The position numbers were made by a program, and so were the translations under genes. DNA of 64,000 nucleotides. Source: Enterovibrio coralii. GTDB taxonomy: Bacteria; Pseudomonadota; Gammaproteobacteria; Enterobacterales; Vibrionaceae. The first letter of the stretch is position 1, and each line of letters opens with the position of its first letter. Below are positions 8,439-17,746 of the stretch, piece after piece. The notes beneath the pieces are model-generated. The model was not told the origin of the DNA, did not search any database, and saw only the letters and a program-made list of their open reading frames with translations. The stretch is from assembly GCF_001559595.1 (NCBI RefSeq), contig NZ_LNTY01000017.1:53613-117612 (forward strand). Reading direction: 5' to 3'.

Positions 8439-9284
8439 ATGATACGGCTGATAGCGATCCCAAACCCAAGAGCGGGACAAGCGTTTATCGATTACATGGC
8501 ATCACGTGATATTGAAATCAAAATGATGCCAGAAGGAGAAGGGTTGTTCGCCCTGTGGCTGACAGATGCGCAGCATCAAGTCGAAGTTGAAGCGGAACTT
8601 CACGCCTTTATGAACAATCCAACTGCACGTAAGTATCAGTCAGCGTCGTGGGATATGGCGGAAAGCCGAACGGCGCGCTTTTATTACCCTCGTCAGGGGC
8701 TTCTTACCTCGATAAAGCAAAATGCGGGACCGTTTACGCTGTCTGTCATGGTCGTGTGTATCGTTGCTTATGCCGGTTTGGTGCTGGGCTTTGGCAACGA
8801 CGTTTTTTCTCTGCTTCACTTCCCAGCTACGGAAGATCAGCAGTGGCAGATTTGGCGCTTGTTTACCCATTCGCTGCTGCATTTCTCGGCCACGCACATC
8901 GTGTTTAACCTGCTGTGGTGGTGGGTGCTCGGCGGTAAGATTGAAAAGCAGTGCGGCAGTGCCAAATTGGTACAACTCTTCTTACTGACCTCCTTGTTCT
9001 CAGGGTTAGGGCAGTATGCCTTTGAAGGCCCTGCCTTTGGCGGCATGTCGGGCGTGGTTTACGCTTTGCTTGGCTACTTGTGGTTGATGGGAGCACTAGC
9101 ACCGCAACGCGGTCTTTCGATAGAAACTGCGTATGTTGGTTTTATGCTGCTTTGGCTGGTGGTTGGGTTCTTTGAACCGTTTGGTATGGCCATCGCCAAC
9201 ATGGCGCACCTGTTCGGATTGTTGTCAGGTTGTGCGATCGGTGTATTTGATGCCAAGTTCTCACAGGCAGCCAGACAGTCTTAA
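8439..9284 (+). CDS. glpG: Rhomboid intramembrane serine protease GlpG
   Basis: 281 residues. An N-terminal cytoplasmic domain (about 1-85) is followed by six membrane helices. The catalytic dyad is visible: Ser204 in GGMSGVVYALLG and His257 in MAHLFGLLSG, with His153/158 and Asn167 of the HFSATHIVFN stretch supporting the oxyanion site. Cleaves membrane protein segments; natural substrates in this group are poorly known. Follows glpE closely and is followed by a terminator-like hairpin before glpR. Confidence 0.95.
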   Translation: MIRLIAIPNPRAGQAFIDYMASRDIEIKMMPEGEGLFALWLTDAQHQVEVEAELHAFMNNPTARKYQSASWDMAESRTARFYYPRQGLLTSIKQNAGPFTLSVMVVCIVAYAGLVLGFGNDVFSLLHFPATEDQQWQIWRLFTHSLLHFSATHIVFNLLWWWVLGGKIEKQCGSAKLVQLFLLTSLFSGLGQYAFEGPAFGGMSGVVYALLGYLWLMGALAPQRGLSIETAYVGFMLLWLVVGFFEPFGMAIANMAHLFGLLSGCAIGVFDAKFSQAARQS

Positions 9285-9344
9285 TGTGATGTAGTCCGTT
9301 GTTAATGCGGTTATCACTGGCTTTAAGACGCCGTGTAATTACAC

Positions 9345-9371
9345 TAAAAACGTCCCTATGGGGCGTTTTTA
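9345..9371 (+). terminator. Terminator between glpG and glpR
   Basis: AAAAACG and CGTTTTT flank a CCC/GGG inner stem with a short TAT loop, ending in T residues. Confidence 0.8.
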
Positions 9372-9404
9372 TCGTTATAGCATTCATCGGGAGCCAAGGA
9401 CGCC

Positions 9405-10166
9405 GTGAAACAGACTCAACGCCATCAGGAAATTCTCGATTTAGTGCGCAGCAAGGGGTACGTCAGCACTGACGATCTAGTGCTTCACTTTGATGTGAGC
9501 CCCCAAACCATTCGACGTGATCTCAATGAATTGGCGGCAGATAACAAGATCCGCCGTCAACATGGCGGTGCCACTTTACCGTCCAGCTCAGTGAACACGG
9601 CGTACGATGCGCGTAAGATCATGCAGCAGGAAGAAAAGAACCGGCTGGCGCAGGCGTTGGTGGCGCACATTCCAGACGGTGCAACACTGTTTATCGACAT
9701 TGGCACGACACCGGAAGCGGTCGCGCGCGCACTGCTCAATCATCAAGACCTTCGTATTGTCACCAATAACCTTAATGCGGCGAGCATTCTGATGGCCAAG
9801 GAAGACTTTCGCATCATCATGGCCGGTGGAGAAGTGCGTAACCGCGATGGAGGGATCATGGGGGAAGCGACGGTCGACTTTATTTCTCAGTTCCGTCTCG
9901 ATTTCGGCATTCTTGGGATCAGTGGTATCGACTTGCAAGGCGGATTGCTCGACTTTGATTATCACGAGGTACGGGTGAAACAGGCCATCATGGAAAACAG
10001 CAGATTGGTTATGCTCGCCGTTGACCACACCAAGTTTGGTCGCAATGCCATGGTCAACGTGGGTAGCCTTTCTCAAATCGACATGTTGTTTACCAATGCG
10101 CCACTGCCTGGCGATATCGCATCACATTTGCGTGATTCTGATGTTCATATTGAGATCATCACCTAG
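9405..10166 (+). CDS. glpR: Glycerol-3-phosphate regulon repressor GlpR (DeoR family)
   Basis: 253 residues, GTG start with AAGGA four bases upstream. N-terminal DeoR-type winged helix-turn-helix (residues about 3-56, including VSPQTIRRDLNEL) and a C-terminal sugar-phosphate sensor domain with IDIGTTPEAVA and the GGEVRNRDGG loop. Represses glp genes until glycerol-3-phosphate binds. Its position just upstream of glpD and the operator-like repeats at 10285-10355 fit this role. Confidence 0.94.
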   Translation: MKQTQRHQEILDLVRSKGYVSTDDLVLHFDVSPQTIRRDLNELAADNKIRRQHGGATLPSSSVNTAYDARKIMQQEEKNRLAQALVAHIPDGATLFIDIGTTPEAVARALLNHQDLRIVTNNLNAASILMAKEDFRIIMAGGEVRNRDGGIMGEATVDFISQFRLDFGILGISGIDLQGGLLDFDYHEVRVKQAIMENSRLVMLAVDHTKFGRNAMVNVGSLSQIDMLFTNAPLPGDIASHLRDSDVHIEIIT

Positions 10167-10197
10167 TTGAATTGCTGCGAAAGCAATGACATAGCAA

Positions 10198-10223
10198 ACA
10201 AAGCCGCCAAAGGCGGTTTTTTT
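10198..10223 (+). terminator. glpR terminator
   Basis: AAAGCCGCC pairs with GGCGGTTT around AAA, followed by T residues. Confidence 0.85.
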
Positions 10224-10284
10224 GTGTCCGCCATCGAGCAAACTTTCATCGAAATACCATTTCAAACGCGCGTTTTTTGCACTA

Positions 10285-10355
10285 AACTGCTCGTAAACGA
10301 AAGTTAAATGTTCGTTTGAGCATTTTGGTTTCGCCCTCATTGTTCGAAAAGAATG
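10285..10355 (+). promoter_or_regulatory. Putative tandem GlpR operators upstream of glpD
   Basis: Three imperfect palindromes lie end to end: 10285-10305 (CTCGT/ACGAAAG arms), 10306-10325 (AAATGTTCG with TGAGCATTT, seven of nine positions paired) and 10338-10355 (CATTGTTCG with GAATG). TGTTCG is the core of the known E. coli GlpR half site. Placement just before glpD agrees with repression of glpD by the adjacent glpR product. Binding itself is inferred. Confidence 0.55.
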
Positions 10356-10376
10356 AAATGGATAGCGGAGGTTAGG

Positions 10377-11891
10377 ATGAGCGACGGTGTCTTTGATGTG
10401 CTTGTTGTCGGAGGCGGAATTAACGGGGCTGGCATTGCAGCAGATGCGGCAGGGCGTGGCCTGAAAGTCGGTTTGTATGAAGCGGCGGACTTTGCGTCGG
10501 CGACGTCTTCTGCAAGCTCCAAGCTTATCCACGGCGGCTTGCGCTACCTTGAACATTACGAGTTTCGTTTGGTGAGTGAAGCACTTGCCGAGCGTGAAGT
10601 CTTGCTCCGTAAAGCCCCTTATCTGGCGTGGCCAATGCGCTTTCGCCTGCCACACCGTCCACACCTTCGTCCTGCGTGGATGATTCGTGCGGGTCTGTTC
10701 CTTTATGACCACCTGAGCTCTCGCACCACCTTACCGGGCAGCAAAGGCATTCGCTTCGGTGAGTCCTCGGTACTCAAACCCGAAATCAAACAAGGTTTCG
10801 AATACTCAGATTGTTGGGTCGATGATGCGCGTTTAGTGATCCTAAACGTAATGGATGCCGCCGAACGCGGGGCAGAAGTGCGTAATCGCTGCAAAGTCGT
10901 CAGTGCCGAGCGCAAAGAGGGTTTATGGGAAATCGAGGTGCTGGATGAGGTGACGCAAACCCGTTTCACACGCAAAGGCAAAGCCTTGGTCAATGCGGCG
11001 GGGCCTTGGGTGAAGCAGTTCTTTGACGAGAGCACGACAGAAACCTCACCACGCAACATTCGCCTCATCAAAGGCAGCCATATTGTGGTGCCGCGCGTTC
11101 ACAACGAGTCCTCGTCGTACATTCTCCAAAACGAAGACGGGCGTATTGTGTTTGTGCTGCCTTATCTCGACAGATTTTCACTTATCGGCACGACCGACGT
11201 GGAATATAACGGTGACCCGCGCAATGTGGGCATTGAAGACAAAGAGATAGCTTATGTGCTGGATGTGTATAACCAGCACTTTAAAAAGCCGCTGACCAAA
11301 GACGACGTAGTGTGGACGTACAGTGGGGTGAGACCGCTTTGTGATGATGAGTCTGACTCGCCGCAAGCCATCACCCGTGACTACACCTTGGAACTTGAGG
11401 CGTCAGAGGGCAAAGCACCTATCCTGTCGGTCTTTGGTGGCAAACTCACGACTTACCGCAAGCTTGCACAAGCGGCGGTGAATCAATTGGCACCTTTTTT
11501 CCCTGACAGCACGGGCGAGTGGACGGCGACACAAGTCTTGCCGGGTGGTGAGGACATTTCCTCGTTCACAGAGATCGAAGATGCGTTGCGACAGCTTCAT
11601 CCTTGGATGGAGCCATTTATGGTCAACCGTTTAGCGACAACCTACGGCAGCCGTGTGTGGGTTTGGCTGGGGGATACCTCAGATAAACAGGACTTAGGGC
11701 AGCAATTTGGCGCGGGGTTGTCACAGCGAGAAATTGATTACCTCACGACGGCTGAATACGCGCAGACGGCGGAAGACGTGCTTTGGCGCAGGACCAAACT
11801 GGGGCTGTATCTGACGGAAGAAGAGCGTGAAAAGGTTGCTGATTATATGGCACAGAAAGACGCGGTAGCCTTACAAGAAGAGCCGGTTTAG
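10377..11891 (+). CDS. glpD: Aerobic glycerol-3-phosphate dehydrogenase GlpD
   Basis: 504 residues. FAD-dependent inner-membrane enzyme oxidising glycerol-3-phosphate to dihydroxyacetone phosphate and passing electrons to ubiquinone. FAD-binding GGGINGAGIAADAAGRG lies at the N-terminus, SSKLIHGGLRYLE follows, and GGKLTTYRKLAQ is in the C-terminal half. ATG 10377, preceded by GGAGGTTAGG, is preferred over an ATG eight codons upstream that has no ribosome site; the resulting length is close to the E. coli enzyme. Confidence 0.96.
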   Translation: MSDGVFDVLVVGGGINGAGIAADAAGRGLKVGLYEAADFASATSSASSKLIHGGLRYLEHYEFRLVSEALAEREVLLRKAPYLAWPMRFRLPHRPHLRPAWMIRAGLFLYDHLSSRTTLPGSKGIRFGESSVLKPEIKQGFEYSDCWVDDARLVILNVMDAAERGAEVRNRCKVVSAERKEGLWEIEVLDEVTQTRFTRKGKALVNAAGPWVKQFFDESTTETSPRNIRLIKGSHIVVPRVHNESSSYILQNEDGRIVFVLPYLDRFSLIGTTDVEYNGDPRNVGIEDKEIAYVLDVYNQHFKKPLTKDDVVWTYSGVRPLCDDESDSPQAITRDYTLELEASEGKAPILSVFGGKLTTYRKLAQAAVNQLAPFFPDSTGEWTATQVLPGGEDISSFTEIEDALRQLHPWMEPFMVNRLATTYGSRVWVWLGDTSDKQDLGQQFGAGLSQREIDYLTTAEYAQTAEDVLWRRTKLGLYLTEEEREKVADYMAQKDAVALQEEPV

Positions 11892-11908
11892 TTGGAAAAC
11901 ACGCAACG

Positions 11909-11936
11909 CAAAAGGCGCATACAGTGCGCCTTTTTG
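11909..11936. terminator. Bidirectional terminator, glpD / fliL-like gene
   Basis: AAAAGGCGCA pairs with TGCGCCTTTT around a short ACAG loop between convergent genes. Confidence 0.85.
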
Positions 11937-11979
11937 GTGTCTGTCGTCTGCGTTTAAGCTGGCTATCGATGTGTCGCGG

Positions 11980-12387
11980 TTACTGATACAGGTATTTGGT
12001 AAACAGCAGATCAGCGAGCACTTTTTGATTGGTTTCCGCCAGCAGCATTTCGTTGACCTTTTCAAGGCACGCCTTACGGATGGCTTCACGCCCAGCCAGT
12101 GATTTCACACGAACCTCATTTTCCTGACTCAGCACTTCAATGATGGTGTCGCGGATCAGCGGCTGGTGATATTCCAGCATCTGAATCAAGGAGGCGTCAT
12201 CCACCATGAGGTCAACACGCACATTGATGAAACCCAGCTTACGACCATCGGTAATAAAATTGGTCGTGATTTCGGGCTCAAGAGTAAAATAGCTAAAGGC
12301 AGCTGCATTTTCTTCTTCCGCTGAAGATGGCAGCGACACCAGCATCGTCATGACGACGGCGAAAATGGCGATAATGTTTTTTTTCAT
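11980..12387 (-). CDS. Secreted FliL-like protein
   Basis: 135 residues from ATG 12387. An N-terminal hydrophobic segment ending SLPSSA-EEE looks like a cleavable signal peptide or signal anchor. The rest follows the FliL pattern: YFTLEPEITTNFITDGRKLGFINVRVDLM in pieces, then helices and the LLFTKYLYQ end. FliL normally anchors in the inner membrane beside the flagellar stator, but no flagellar gene is near, so this is a stand-alone paralogue. I recall such a gene beside ubiC in other vibrios. Its job is unknown. Confidence 0.75.
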   Translation of the reverse strand: MKKNIIAIFAVVMTMLVSLPSSAEEENAAAFSYFTLEPEITTNFITDGRKLGFINVRVDLMVDDASLIQMLEYHQPLIRDTIIEVLSQENEVRVKSLAGREAIRKACLEKVNEMLLAETNQKVLADLLFTKYLYQ

Positions 12388-12555
12388 GGTTTTTGCCAAA
12401 CCCCGGATTTAATGAATCTCTTATGGTAGTTTAGCTGCGCGCGCGTAGGCACAGCTGTGTACAATAGCGCAAATATCAATCCTAATTAATAGTAAACATT
12501 ATTGGCCGATTCGGCGAAAGTTTTGTGGTTTTTTTGCTCATTGGCTCAGGATAAC

Positions 12556-13090
12556 ATGTCAGATTTCAAGCGATTACACGTATCAGCCTGATGGGTGCAA
12601 ATTGGGAGGCCCCAGATTGGCAACAGCTGGAAACAACGAAAGCCGGAGAATGGCTGCTTGAACGCCATTCAATGACAGAACGCTTGAAAGCGTGTTGTGA
12701 AACGCTGACTGTCGACGTGATTGGTTTGCATGACGTTGAAAAAAGCACCTTGTCAGACTCAGAGCGCGCGCTGCTGGGTGATGAAGCGTGTTTGGTACGC
12801 GAAGTGGTTCTTTCGGGTGATGATCGCCCTTGGCTTTGTGCCCGCACCTTGGTGCCGAAGTCCACATTAACTGAGCAAGAAAAAGATATCGCCGACTTGG
12901 GCGCGGTGCCGCTGGGTGTGCGTGTGTTTAATCAAGCCAATGCCCGCCGAGATGCGATTGAAATTGCGAGCTTTGTTGTTGATGGACAAACATTATTGGC
13001 ACGTCGCTCACGGTTGTGGGTGAACGATAAGCTATGCTGGTTTCAGAATTGTTTTTACCTCATGCGCCGATTTATCAGGAGGAAGGCTAA
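12556..13090 (+). CDS. ubiC: Chorismate pyruvate-lyase UbiC (two frameshifts)
   Basis: Converts chorismate to 4-hydroxybenzoate and pyruvate, the first step of ubiquinone synthesis. The open frame from ATG 12591 encodes the body (WLLERHSMTERLK, LVREVVL, PLGVRVF, RRSRLWV). Two single-base losses are suggested. One C near 13032 would give the usual ending SELFLPHAPIY and a stop at 13088-13090, directly before ubiA. One C at 12587-12588 would join the body to ATG 12556, which has AGGA upstream. The first repair is well supported; the N-terminal one is tentative. Confidence 0.85.
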
Positions 13091-13947
13091 ATGGATGCGG
13101 CCAAAGCCAGAGCATTTTGGCAACTGACGCGTATGGACAGGCCAATTGGTAGTTTGTTGCTGCTATGGCCGACGCTTTGGGCACTGTTTTTGGCTGCCGA
13201 TGGTATGCCTAACCCGCATGTGCTGGTGGTATTTGTTCTCGGTGTGGTGATGATGCGTGCCGCAGGCTGTGTCATCAATGACTTTGCTGACCGCAACTTT
13301 GACGGTCACGTTAAACGTACCAAGGCGCGCCCGCTACCATCCGGTACAGTCACAGCCAAAGAAGCACTGGCACTGTTTGGCTCTTGATTCTGGGTGCTTT
13401 CCTCTTGGTGCTGACGCTGGATGCGCTGACCATTCAGCTTTCTGTGGTTGCTGTTATTCTCGCGTCTGTTTATCCCTTCATGAAACGCTACACTCATATG
13501 CCGCAGTTGGTACTTGGTATGGCGTTTAGCTGGGCGATCCCGATGGCTTATGCCGCACAAGCGGGCGAACTGCCGCCGGTAGCGTGGATGCTGTTTATCG
13601 CAAACGTTGCCTGGACGGTGGCGTATGACACCTTGTATGCCATGGTCGATAGAGATGACGACCTGAAAATCGGCATCAAATCGTCAGCCATTTTATTTGG
13701 TAAGTTTGATAAGGCCGCAGTCGGTCTGTTGCAACTCGTGACCTTGCTGCTGTTGCTGCTGGTGGGGTATTTGAGCGAGCTGGCGACGATTTACTACTGG
13801 TTCTTGCTGGCAGCGTCTTCATTGTTTGTGTATCAACAATGGCTAGCACGAGCGCGTGAGCGAGATGCGTGTTTTAAAGCGTTTTTGAATAACAACTACG
13901 TGGGCATGCTGGTCTTTATGGGTATTGCACTGGCGGTATTAATGTAG
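13091..13947 (+). CDS. ubiA: 4-hydroxybenzoate octaprenyltransferase UbiA (frameshifted)
   Basis: Polytopic inner-membrane enzyme attaching the polyprenyl chain to 4-hydroxybenzoate. Both aspartate-rich motifs are visible: NDFADRNFD near residue 59 and YAMVDRDDD near 183. The frame breaks at 13384-13385, where TTT has probably become TT (SLILGAFLL across the joint); restored length is about 286 residues. ATG 13091 immediately follows the repaired ubiC stop, and GGAGGAAGG lies upstream, supporting a ubiC-ubiA operon. Confidence 0.94.
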
Positions 13948-13978
13948 CCGAGCGCGATATTCACGCTGAAAGAATAGA

Positions 13979-14014
13979 TAAAAAAATCCCCCGCCTAGGC
14001 GAGGGATTTTTTTT
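13979..14014. terminator. Bidirectional terminator, ubiA / plsB
   Basis: An A run, AATCCCCCGCC paired with GGCGAGGGATT (one mismatch), and a T run lie between converging genes. Confidence 0.88.
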
Positions 14015-16442
14015 ATTCTGCAGACTGATTGAGGATCGCCTGAATAGTGAGTTGCACTTCCGGGGAAATCAGGCCGAAGATGCATTCCAGCAAGGCTTCA
14101 ATCTGTTCGGTACGCGCATGCTCATCGTCGTTCAAGTAGCCAGTCTCGCGAAGGGTGGTCACCAGTGTGCTGAACACGCCTTTGTCGAAGAACTCAGGAG
14201 CATTGATGCCGTGAAGACGGCTCAGACGCTGAGCCATCATTTGGCTCTGCTGTTCTAAATCAGTGCGTGATACGTCTGATTCATGGCAGAACAGGGTCAA
14301 GGTGATGGCGTAGCGTTGCAGCGTTTCTGCAATAGTGCGACCCAGCAGCTGAAGCTGTGTCAGCTTCGCTGGATTGCGGTGCAGCATGTCACCATCCACG
14401 GTCAGCAAACCTTGGCGATTAAGCTCAACCACAACGGCATCTAAGTAGCTTTCCAGTGCCGCATCATCAAAGCTCATGTAAAGCTCAGCTTTTAGCAATG
14501 GGTAAAGCTGCTTCACTGTGCTCTTCAGTGCATCACGGCTTACGCTGCTCTTGAACACCAGCATCTGAGCAACCAATGACGGAATCGCGAACAGATGGAT
14601 GATGTTGTTGCGGTAGTACGTCATCAAGATAGCCTGTTGGCGATCCAGAGAAATCACATCACCCAGCGAGTCTTTTTCCACCACGAACTTGTTCAGGCTG
14701 ATCGCATGTTCAACCAGCTCTTGTGCTGAGTCTTCTGGCACTGTACTGGTCGATGAATACGGCACTGCACGCAGCAATTCCAAGTAGATGTTCAGCTGAT
14801 CTTCCAGTGCTTCGCGGCTCAATGCGCGTTGGCGAGAGGCCAGCAGGGCAGTGGCACACAAGGTCAGGGCGTTCGCTGCAGCCGCATCATTGATTTTGGT
14901 CATCATGCGGTCGGCCAACTCGTTCACCACTGGGTTCAGCCAGTTCGGACGTTGCGGTTCAATTGGGTCGATATCTTGATGCCAAGTCGGTGCCTTCTCA
15001 TTCAAGAAGTGGTTCACCTGAATTGGCTCGCCGAAGTTCACGTAGCCCTTGCCGTAGTTGCGAAGCTTACGGACGATGCCCAGCACCTGACCGAAGTTTT
15101 CTTTCTCTTTGCGCTCACCTTGTAGCTCTTTGGCATAGGTGCTCACTTCCATCACGTGCTCGTAGCCAATGTAAACAGGCACAAGGGTGACTGGACGCTT
15201 CAGGCCACGCAGCATGGCTTGGATGGTCATCGCCAGCATGCCGGTTTTCGCCGGAAGCAGACGACCTGTACGTGAACGGCCACCTTCCGAGAAGTACTCG
15301 ACCGAATAGCCTTTGGCAAACAACTCGGCCAAGTACTCACGGAATACAGTGGAGTACAGGCGGTTGCCTTTAAAGGTACGACGCAAGAAGAAGGCACCGC
15401 CACGACGGAAAATCGGGCCTGCTGGGAAGAAGTTCAGGTTCACGCCGGCAGCAATGTGCGGCGGTACCAGACCTTCTTTATACAAAATGTAGGAAAGCAG
15501 CAGGTAGTCCATGTGCGAGCGGTGACAAGGCACATACACAATCTCATGACCGTCTTGCGCCAGTTTACGTACACGTTCTGAGTTGCTGACGTTAATGCCT
15601 TGATACAGCTTGTTCCAAAGCCATGTCAGTACGCGGTCGCCATAACGGATCAGGCTTGGTGAGAAGTCGGCAGCGATTTCTTCCATCATATCGATGGCTT
15701 CTTTGCGCACTTTCTCTACTGGGACATCGCGGCTTTCCGCTTCTTCCTGCACCACTTTGTCGATGGCTTTTGAGGCCAGCAGACGTTTGAACAGTGCCTG
15801 ACGGTTTGGCAGACCTGGACCCGATGCCGCCATTTTCTGGCGAGAAAAGTGAATTTTCGCAACACGAGCCAGCTTGTTCGCGATCGTGGTATCGGTGCCG
15901 TGCTTGTCTGCCATATAGCGCAGAGAAACGGCATTGCTAAAGCGCACCATGCTATCGCGACCCAAGGTCAGGATGGTGAAGCATTTTTGCACGCCATTCA
16001 TCGCGGTCAACGCAGGTGTCGCCGGACGCGACTCGTTGCCAGGGTTGCGGTCCCAAACCACAGACGCAGGTACGAGCTGAATGTCGAGTTCAGAATCACG
16101 TTTGTGCAGTTCCAACAACTCAGAGAACACTTCGATAGACTCGAACGGCACTGGGTCGCTGTTGTTGAACATGCGCTTGCCTTGAGAAATAAAGACATAG
16201 CGTGGCAGTGATTTACCGCCAAGTTCTAGGGGCTCCAGCGGATCAGGTAAACCCAGCTGCAAGCAGCTGCTGCGCAGAGTCAGCAGGTCGGAATGAGAGC
16301 GAAATGGTAGTACGTAAACAATTGGACGGTTGAGGTCAAAGCCTAACTGAGCAACTGGATCTGACGGAATACTGATGGTTTTAACCAGCACCGACAGCGG
16401 TAAATTCAACAATTTATGATAAATCGATTGGCAAGCAGACAT
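14013..16442 (-). CDS. plsB: Glycerol-3-phosphate 1-O-acyltransferase PlsB
   Basis: 809 residues, very close to the E. coli length. Membrane-bound enzyme that acylates the sn-1 position of glycerol-3-phosphate to start phospholipid synthesis. The catalytic H(x4)D box is HRSHMD at 307-312, followed by [10 protein letters not shown] and the substrate-binding [11 protein letters not shown] and VPVYIGYEH blocks in order. Transcribed towards ubiA and divergent from lexA, the order known in enteric and vibrio genomes. Confidence 0.97.
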   Translation of the reverse strand: MSACQSIYHKLLNLPLSVLVKTISIPSDPVAQLGFDLNRPIVYVLPFRSHSDLLTLRSSCLQLGLPDPLEPLELGGKSLPRYVFISQGKRMFNNSDPVPFESIEVFSELLELHKRDSELDIQLVPASVVWDRNPGNESRPATPALTAMNGVQKCFTILTLGRDSMVRFSNAVSLRYMADKHGTDTTIANKLARVAKIHFSRQKMAASGPGLPNRQALFKRLLASKAIDKVVQEEAESRDVPVEKVRKEAIDMMEEIAADFSPSLIRYGDRVLTWLWNKLYQGINVSNSERVRKLAQDGHEIVYVPCHRSHMDYLLLSYILYKEGLVPPHIAAGVNLNFFPAGPIFRRGGAFFLRRTFKGNRLYSTVFREYLAELFAKGYSVEYFSEGGRSRTGRLLPAKTGMLAMTIQAMLRGLKRPVTLVPVYIGYEHVMEVSTYAKELQGERKEKENFGQVLGIVRKLRNYGKGYVNFGEPIQVNHFLNEKAPTWHQDIDPIEPQRPNWLNPVVNELADRMMTKINDAAAANALTLCATALLASRQRALSREALEDQLNIYLELLRAVPYSSTSTVPEDSAQELVEHAISLNKFVVEKDSLGDVISLDRQQAILMTYYRNNIIHLFAIPSLVAQMLVFKSSVSRDALKSTVKQLYPLLKAELYMSFDDAALESYLDAVVVELNRQGLLTVDGDMLHRNPAKLTQLQLLGRTIAETLQRYAITLTLFCHESDVSRTDLEQQSQMMAQRLSRLHGINAPEFFDKGVFSTLVTTLRETGYLNDDEHARTEQIEALLECIFGLISPEVQLTIQAILNQSAE

Positions 16443-16641
16443 CTGATCGCGGCCTCTTATATTTTGTGCGTGCCAAGTCTAGCAGAAAACGTCTACGAAC
16501 TTGCAGCGAAATGACAGTATTCCGCACGGTTAAGAGAAGTTTTCCAAAGCTGCACAAGCCAAATGTAAAACGAAAAGTGTGAACTGTGTACGGCTTGTTA
16601 GGCCTTCGGATTCGATCTGTGCCTTTTCAAGTGGTTAAACA

Positions 16642-16657
16642 CTGGATATACTCACAG
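16642..16657. promoter_or_regulatory. SOS box 1 upstream of lexA
   Basis: CTGGATATACTCACAG fits the LexA operator CTG-N10-CAG, 28 bases before the lexA ATG. Confidence 0.85.
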
Positions 16658-16661
16658 TTAA

Positions 16662-16677
16662 CTGTATAAAAAGACAG
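16662..16677. promoter_or_regulatory. SOS box 2 upstream of lexA
   Basis: CTGTATAAAAAGACAG fits CTG-N10-CAG with a strong CTGTAT left half, spaced 20 bases (centre to centre) from box 1, on the same helical face. Two adjacent boxes are also found before E. coli lexA and imply tight autoregulation. Confidence 0.88.
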
Positions 16678-16685
16678 GTCTGATT

Positions 16686-17306
16686 ATGAAGCCGTTAACC
16701 GCGAGACAACAGCAAGTCTTTGATCTGATCAAAGCAAAAATCGACGACACCGGTATGCCGCCAACGCGTGCCGAGATCGCGAAAGAACTGGGATTCCGCT
16801 CAGCTAACGCAGCGGAAGAACACTTGAAAGCGTTGGCGCGTAAAGGCGTGCTTGAAATCGTACCTGGTGCATCGCGCGGTATCCGTCTGTTGATAGACAC
16901 GGACGCCGCAAATGATGACGGTTTGCCGCTGATTGGCCGAGTGGCTGCGGGTGAGCCGATTCTGGCGCAAGAACACGTTGAAACGCATTACCAAGTTGAC
17001 CCATCACTGTTTAAGCCGCACGCAGATTTCTTGCTGCGCGTTAACGGGATGAGTATGAAAGACATCGGTATCATGGATGGCGATCTGCTGGCGGTGCATA
17101 AAACCCAAGATGTGCGTAATGGCCAAGTGGTTGTTGCACGTGTGGAAGATGACGTGACCGTTAAGCGTCTTGAGCGCAAAGGCGATCAGGTTCTGCTACA
17201 TGCAGAGAACGAAGAGTTCGCGCCTATCGTTGTCGACCTGACCCAACAGCACCTGACCATTGAAGGTATTGCTGTAGGCGTTATTAGAAATACTGACTGG
17301 ATGTAA
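16686..17306 (+). CDS. lexA: SOS repressor LexA
   Basis: 206 residues. N-terminal winged helix (residues 1-70, [15 protein letters not shown]) binds SOS boxes; the C-terminal domain self-cleaves when RecA is activated. The scissile Ala88-Gly89 (RVAAGEP), nucleophile Ser123 (GMSM) and general base Lys160 are all present. Two SOS boxes precede it. dinF, next to lexA in E. coli, is about 9 kb away here. Confidence 0.97.
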   Translation: MKPLTARQQQVFDLIKAKIDDTGMPPTRAEIAKELGFRSANAAEEHLKALARKGVLEIVPGASRGIRLLIDTDAANDDGLPLIGRVAAGEPILAQEHVETHYQVDPSLFKPHADFLLRVNGMSMKDIGIMDGDLLAVHKTQDVRNGQVVVARVEDDVTVKRLERKGDQVLLHAENEEFAPIVVDLTQQHLTIEGIAVGVIRNTDWM

Positions 17307-17332
17307 CACGCGACTCGCGTTCATCAAACGTC

Positions 17333-17378
17333 AAAAAAAGATGACTTCAGTTAAAAAACTGAACGTCATCTTTTTTTT
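17333..17378 (+). terminator. lexA terminator
   Basis: GATGAC pairs with GTCATC outside an inner TTCAGTT/AACTGAA stem, followed by eight T residues. Confidence 0.85.
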
Positions 17379-17746
17379 ATGGTGTTTCATGTGCTTCAAG
17401 CCCTGTCAGACGCCAGTTTTTTCATTTTTTCTCTTCAAGAAACCCTGCCGTATCAAACCCTATAGTCACCATGTTTGCCTTGCTTTTACAAGGCTTAGAC
17501 GGTGAAGAAAAAGATTTTTGCACCAACAAATTGGGTGAAATTCTCACATCCTGCAACAGTTGTCTTTATCTCGTAATTTCGTGGCTGGCATCATGTTTCA
17601 GGGCATTTTGCTGTGCATTTTTTGTTCTTTTTCCATTCCTTGCCTAACTTTATTTGTAAACAAAGTGTTAATCGATATTTCTAATTTTTTTCTTCATTTA
17701 CACATTTAGCAATGCGGCAGATGTCGAGATTTTGAGGAGGGACCCG
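17379..17746 (+). other. Leader region of the cytochrome oxidase cluster
   Basis: No coding frame is supported in these 370 bases. The only clear structure is a perfect small inverted repeat, GCCTTG/CAAGGC (17477-17494, six-base loop). The sequence becomes AT-rich towards the coxB ribosome site, which is where a promoter is expected; no clear -35/-10 pair or known regulator site could be named. Confidence 0.5.
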
